From positions 1 through 64,000 of the forward strand of contig CAWBKW010000004.1 in assembly GCA_963789515.1 (NCBI GenBank): a DNA stretch of 64,000 nucleotides. Reading direction: 5' to 3'. Source of the stretch: JBAXEO01 sp963789515 (GTDB taxonomy: Bacteria; Actinomycetota; Coriobacteriia; Anaerosomatales; JAAXUF01). Positions 62,964 to 64,000 of this stretch are shown piece after piece. A program made the position numbers and the translations under genes. A model generated the notes under the pieces. It was given only the letters and a program-made list of their open reading frames with translations. It was not told the DNA's origin and did no database searches. The number at the start of each line of letters is the position of its first letter. The first letter of the stretch is position 1.

Positions 62964-63719
62964 TTACTGCAGTGCCGCAGCGATCTCATCCGTAAGCTCC
63001 ATCGTGTGGTACACGTTCTGGATATCGTCCAGCTCCTCGAGCTTGTCCACGAGGCGCATGACCTTCTTGGCGTCTTCAACCGACACCGTTGTGGCGTTGG
63101 TGGGCTCCATCACGAGCTCGGCGCCTTTCACGCTGACGCCCGCGGCCTCGAGCGCCGCGTTGACCGCCATGAGGTCGCCCGGGTTCGTGTAGACGACCCA
63201 CTCCCCATCGCCCTTCTCGAGATCCTCCCCGCCGGCGTCGGCGACCAGAAGCATCAACTCGTCTTCGTCACCGGCTCCCGCCTCGTCGACGACGATCTGC
63301 CCCTGGCGCGCGAACATGAACGCGACCGAACCGGTGGAACCGAGATTGCCGCCGGCACGGGTGAAGGCGGCGCGGACATCAGCCGCGGTGCGGTTCCGGT
63401 TGTCGGTGAGCGCCTCGACATAGAGTGCGATCCCGGCGGGGCCGTAGCCCTCGTAGATGACCTCGTCGTAGGTGGCCGCGTCGGCACCGGCCGCGAAGGC
63501 CTTGGCGATCGCGTTGTCGATCTTGTCCTTGGGCAGTGAGTAGCTCTTGGCCTTTGCGATCGCCGCCGCCAGAGAGGCGTTGTTCTCGGGGTTGGGGTCA
63601 CCGCCCGTCTTGGCCGCAACGGTGATGATGCGGGTCAGCTTCGAGAAGAGCGCCGAGCGCTTCGCGTCTACCGCACCCTTGCGGTGCTTGGTCGTTGCCC
63701 ACTTGGAGTGTCCGGACAT
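62964..63719 (-). CDS. yebC: YebC/PmpR-family regulatory protein
   Basis: About 251 residues, ATG 63717-63719: MSGHSKWATTKHRKGAVDAK, LFSKLTRIITVAAKTGGDPN, YEGYGPAGIALYVEALTDNR and GSTGSVAFMFARQGQIVVDE. YebC proteins act as DNA-binding regulators and, as shown recently, help ribosomes through proline stretches. In actinobacteria the gene lies between pdxT and ruvC; here a terminator follows. Intact. Confidence 0.94.
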   Translation of the reverse strand: MSGHSKWATTKHRKGAVDAKRSALFSKLTRIITVAAKTGGDPNPENNASLAAAIAKAKSYSLPKDKIDNAIAKAFAAGADAATYDEVIYEGYGPAGIALYVEALTDNRNRTAADVRAAFTRAGGNLGSTGSVAFMFARQGQIVVDEAGAGDEDELMLLVADAGGEDLEKGDGEWVVYTNPGDLMAVNAALEAAGVSVKGAELVMEPTNATTVSVEDAKKVMRLVDKLEELDDIQNVYHTMELTDEIAAALQ

Positions 63720-63759
63720 CTCGATCCTCTCAGGCGTGCCGATGAGGCGTGCGACGCAC

Positions 63760-63765
63760 ATTCTA
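63760..63765 (-). promoter_or_regulatory. -10 element of yebC
   Basis: Minus strand GCGGGTAGAATGTG, TAGAAT 41 bases before the start at 63719. -35 weak (GCGACG at a 17-base spacing, within the end of pdxT). Confidence 0.4.
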
Positions 63766-63787
63766 CCCGCGCGAAGAACGGTCGTCG

Positions 63788-64000
63788 CTATCCCCCGACG
63801 ACGGTCTCCACGAAATAGCGGTGGACGCGGGGATCACCGGTCAGTTCAGGATGGAACGTCGTTGCCAGCAACCGCCCCTGACGAGCGGCCGCTATGTGGC
63901 CCTCGTGTCGGGCGAGGACCTCCACACCGTCTGCCACGCTCTCGATCCATGGAGCGCGGATGAACACGCCCCGGTAGGGCTCACCCACGTGAGCGAAGTC
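63788..64000 (-). CDS. pdxT: Pyridoxal 5'-phosphate synthase glutaminase subunit PdxT (C-terminal part)
   Basis: The last ~70 residues only; the start lies outside the window. YRGVFIRAPWIESVADGVEV and LLATTFHPELTGDPRVHRYF hold the catalytic His and Glu of the class I glutaminase triad (FHPE). It supplies ammonia to PdxS. Stop at the complement of 63788-63790. Confidence 0.92.
   Translation of the reverse strand, partial: DFAHVGEPYRGVFIRAPWIESVADGVEVLARHEGHIAAARQGRLLATTFHPELTGDPRVHRYFVETVVGG

Noticed and set aside
1..64000. CRISPR arrays, transposases, prophage genes, tRNA and rRNA genes
   Set aside because: Looked for repeats at regular spacing, transposase or integrase motifs and cloverleaf or rRNA-like segments; none was seen by eye. 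A search program could still find a degenerate one.

Overview
The window is GC-rich DNA (roughly 70% by eye) with short intergenic gaps and many ATGA/GTGA stop-start overlaps. The best guess is an anaerobic actinobacterium, possibly a Coriobacteriia/Anaerosomatales-like lineage. The clues are a DUF2469 protein, the pdxT-yebC order, a T-box leader before ilvD, a tungsten aldehyde:ferredoxin oxidoreductase with its own MoaD/ThiF pair, many iron-sulfur proteins, and an oxygen-sensitive nitrogenase. Taxonomy is inference; there is no rRNA or tRNA gene in the window.

Region 1 (1-5.7 kb, minus strand): ilvD with a T-box leader, a DUF302 gene behind a CsoR/CstR-like dyad, a TolB-like propeller protein, an isocitrate-dehydrogenase-family enzyme, a HEAT-like protein and an AbrB-PIN toxin-antitoxin pair.

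Region 2 (5.8-18.7 kb, plus strand): a molybdenum nitrogenase locus, nifQ-like, nifH, nifD, nifK, a continuous nifE-nifN, nifX, nifI1, nifI2, a two-cluster ferredoxin, nifB, modA, modB, modC, mop and trmO. Two sigma-54 promoters, before nifH and before nifB, share one three-part control module with identical internal spacing. The likely activator gene, nifA, lies convergently at 18.8-20.3 kb. Region 3 (20.5-23.5 kb, minus strand) is a homocitrate synthase/homoaconitase operon with its own sigma-70-type promoter, so homocitrate for FeMo-co is made next door but seems to be controlled differently.

Region 4 (23.7-64 kb) is mostly housekeeping and anaerobic metabolism: AcuC-type deacetylase, YihY, a YgjP-type metalloprotease, RlmKL, a NYN-domain protein, the AOR/ThiF/MoaD set, an RlpA-like wall protein, redox proteins, two DegV proteins, carbamate kinase, nicotinamidase and nicotinate phosphoribosyltransferase, an iron-sulfur protein operon, PASTA protein, glycerol kinase, GatB and GatCA, a phasin/UbiB cluster, two CPBP membrane proteases (one fused to a ferredoxin), LigA, DUF2469, YebC and the end of PdxT.

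The first ~23.5 kb and especially the nif genes carry a single-base indel about every 100-250 bases, almost all apparent insertions next to a CG dinucleotide. The encoded proteins stay recognisable across every frame change, so these look like sequencing or assembly errors rather than gene decay. Only about ten such breaks occur in the remaining 40 kb. Gene extents below span the whole gene and frame changes are noted.
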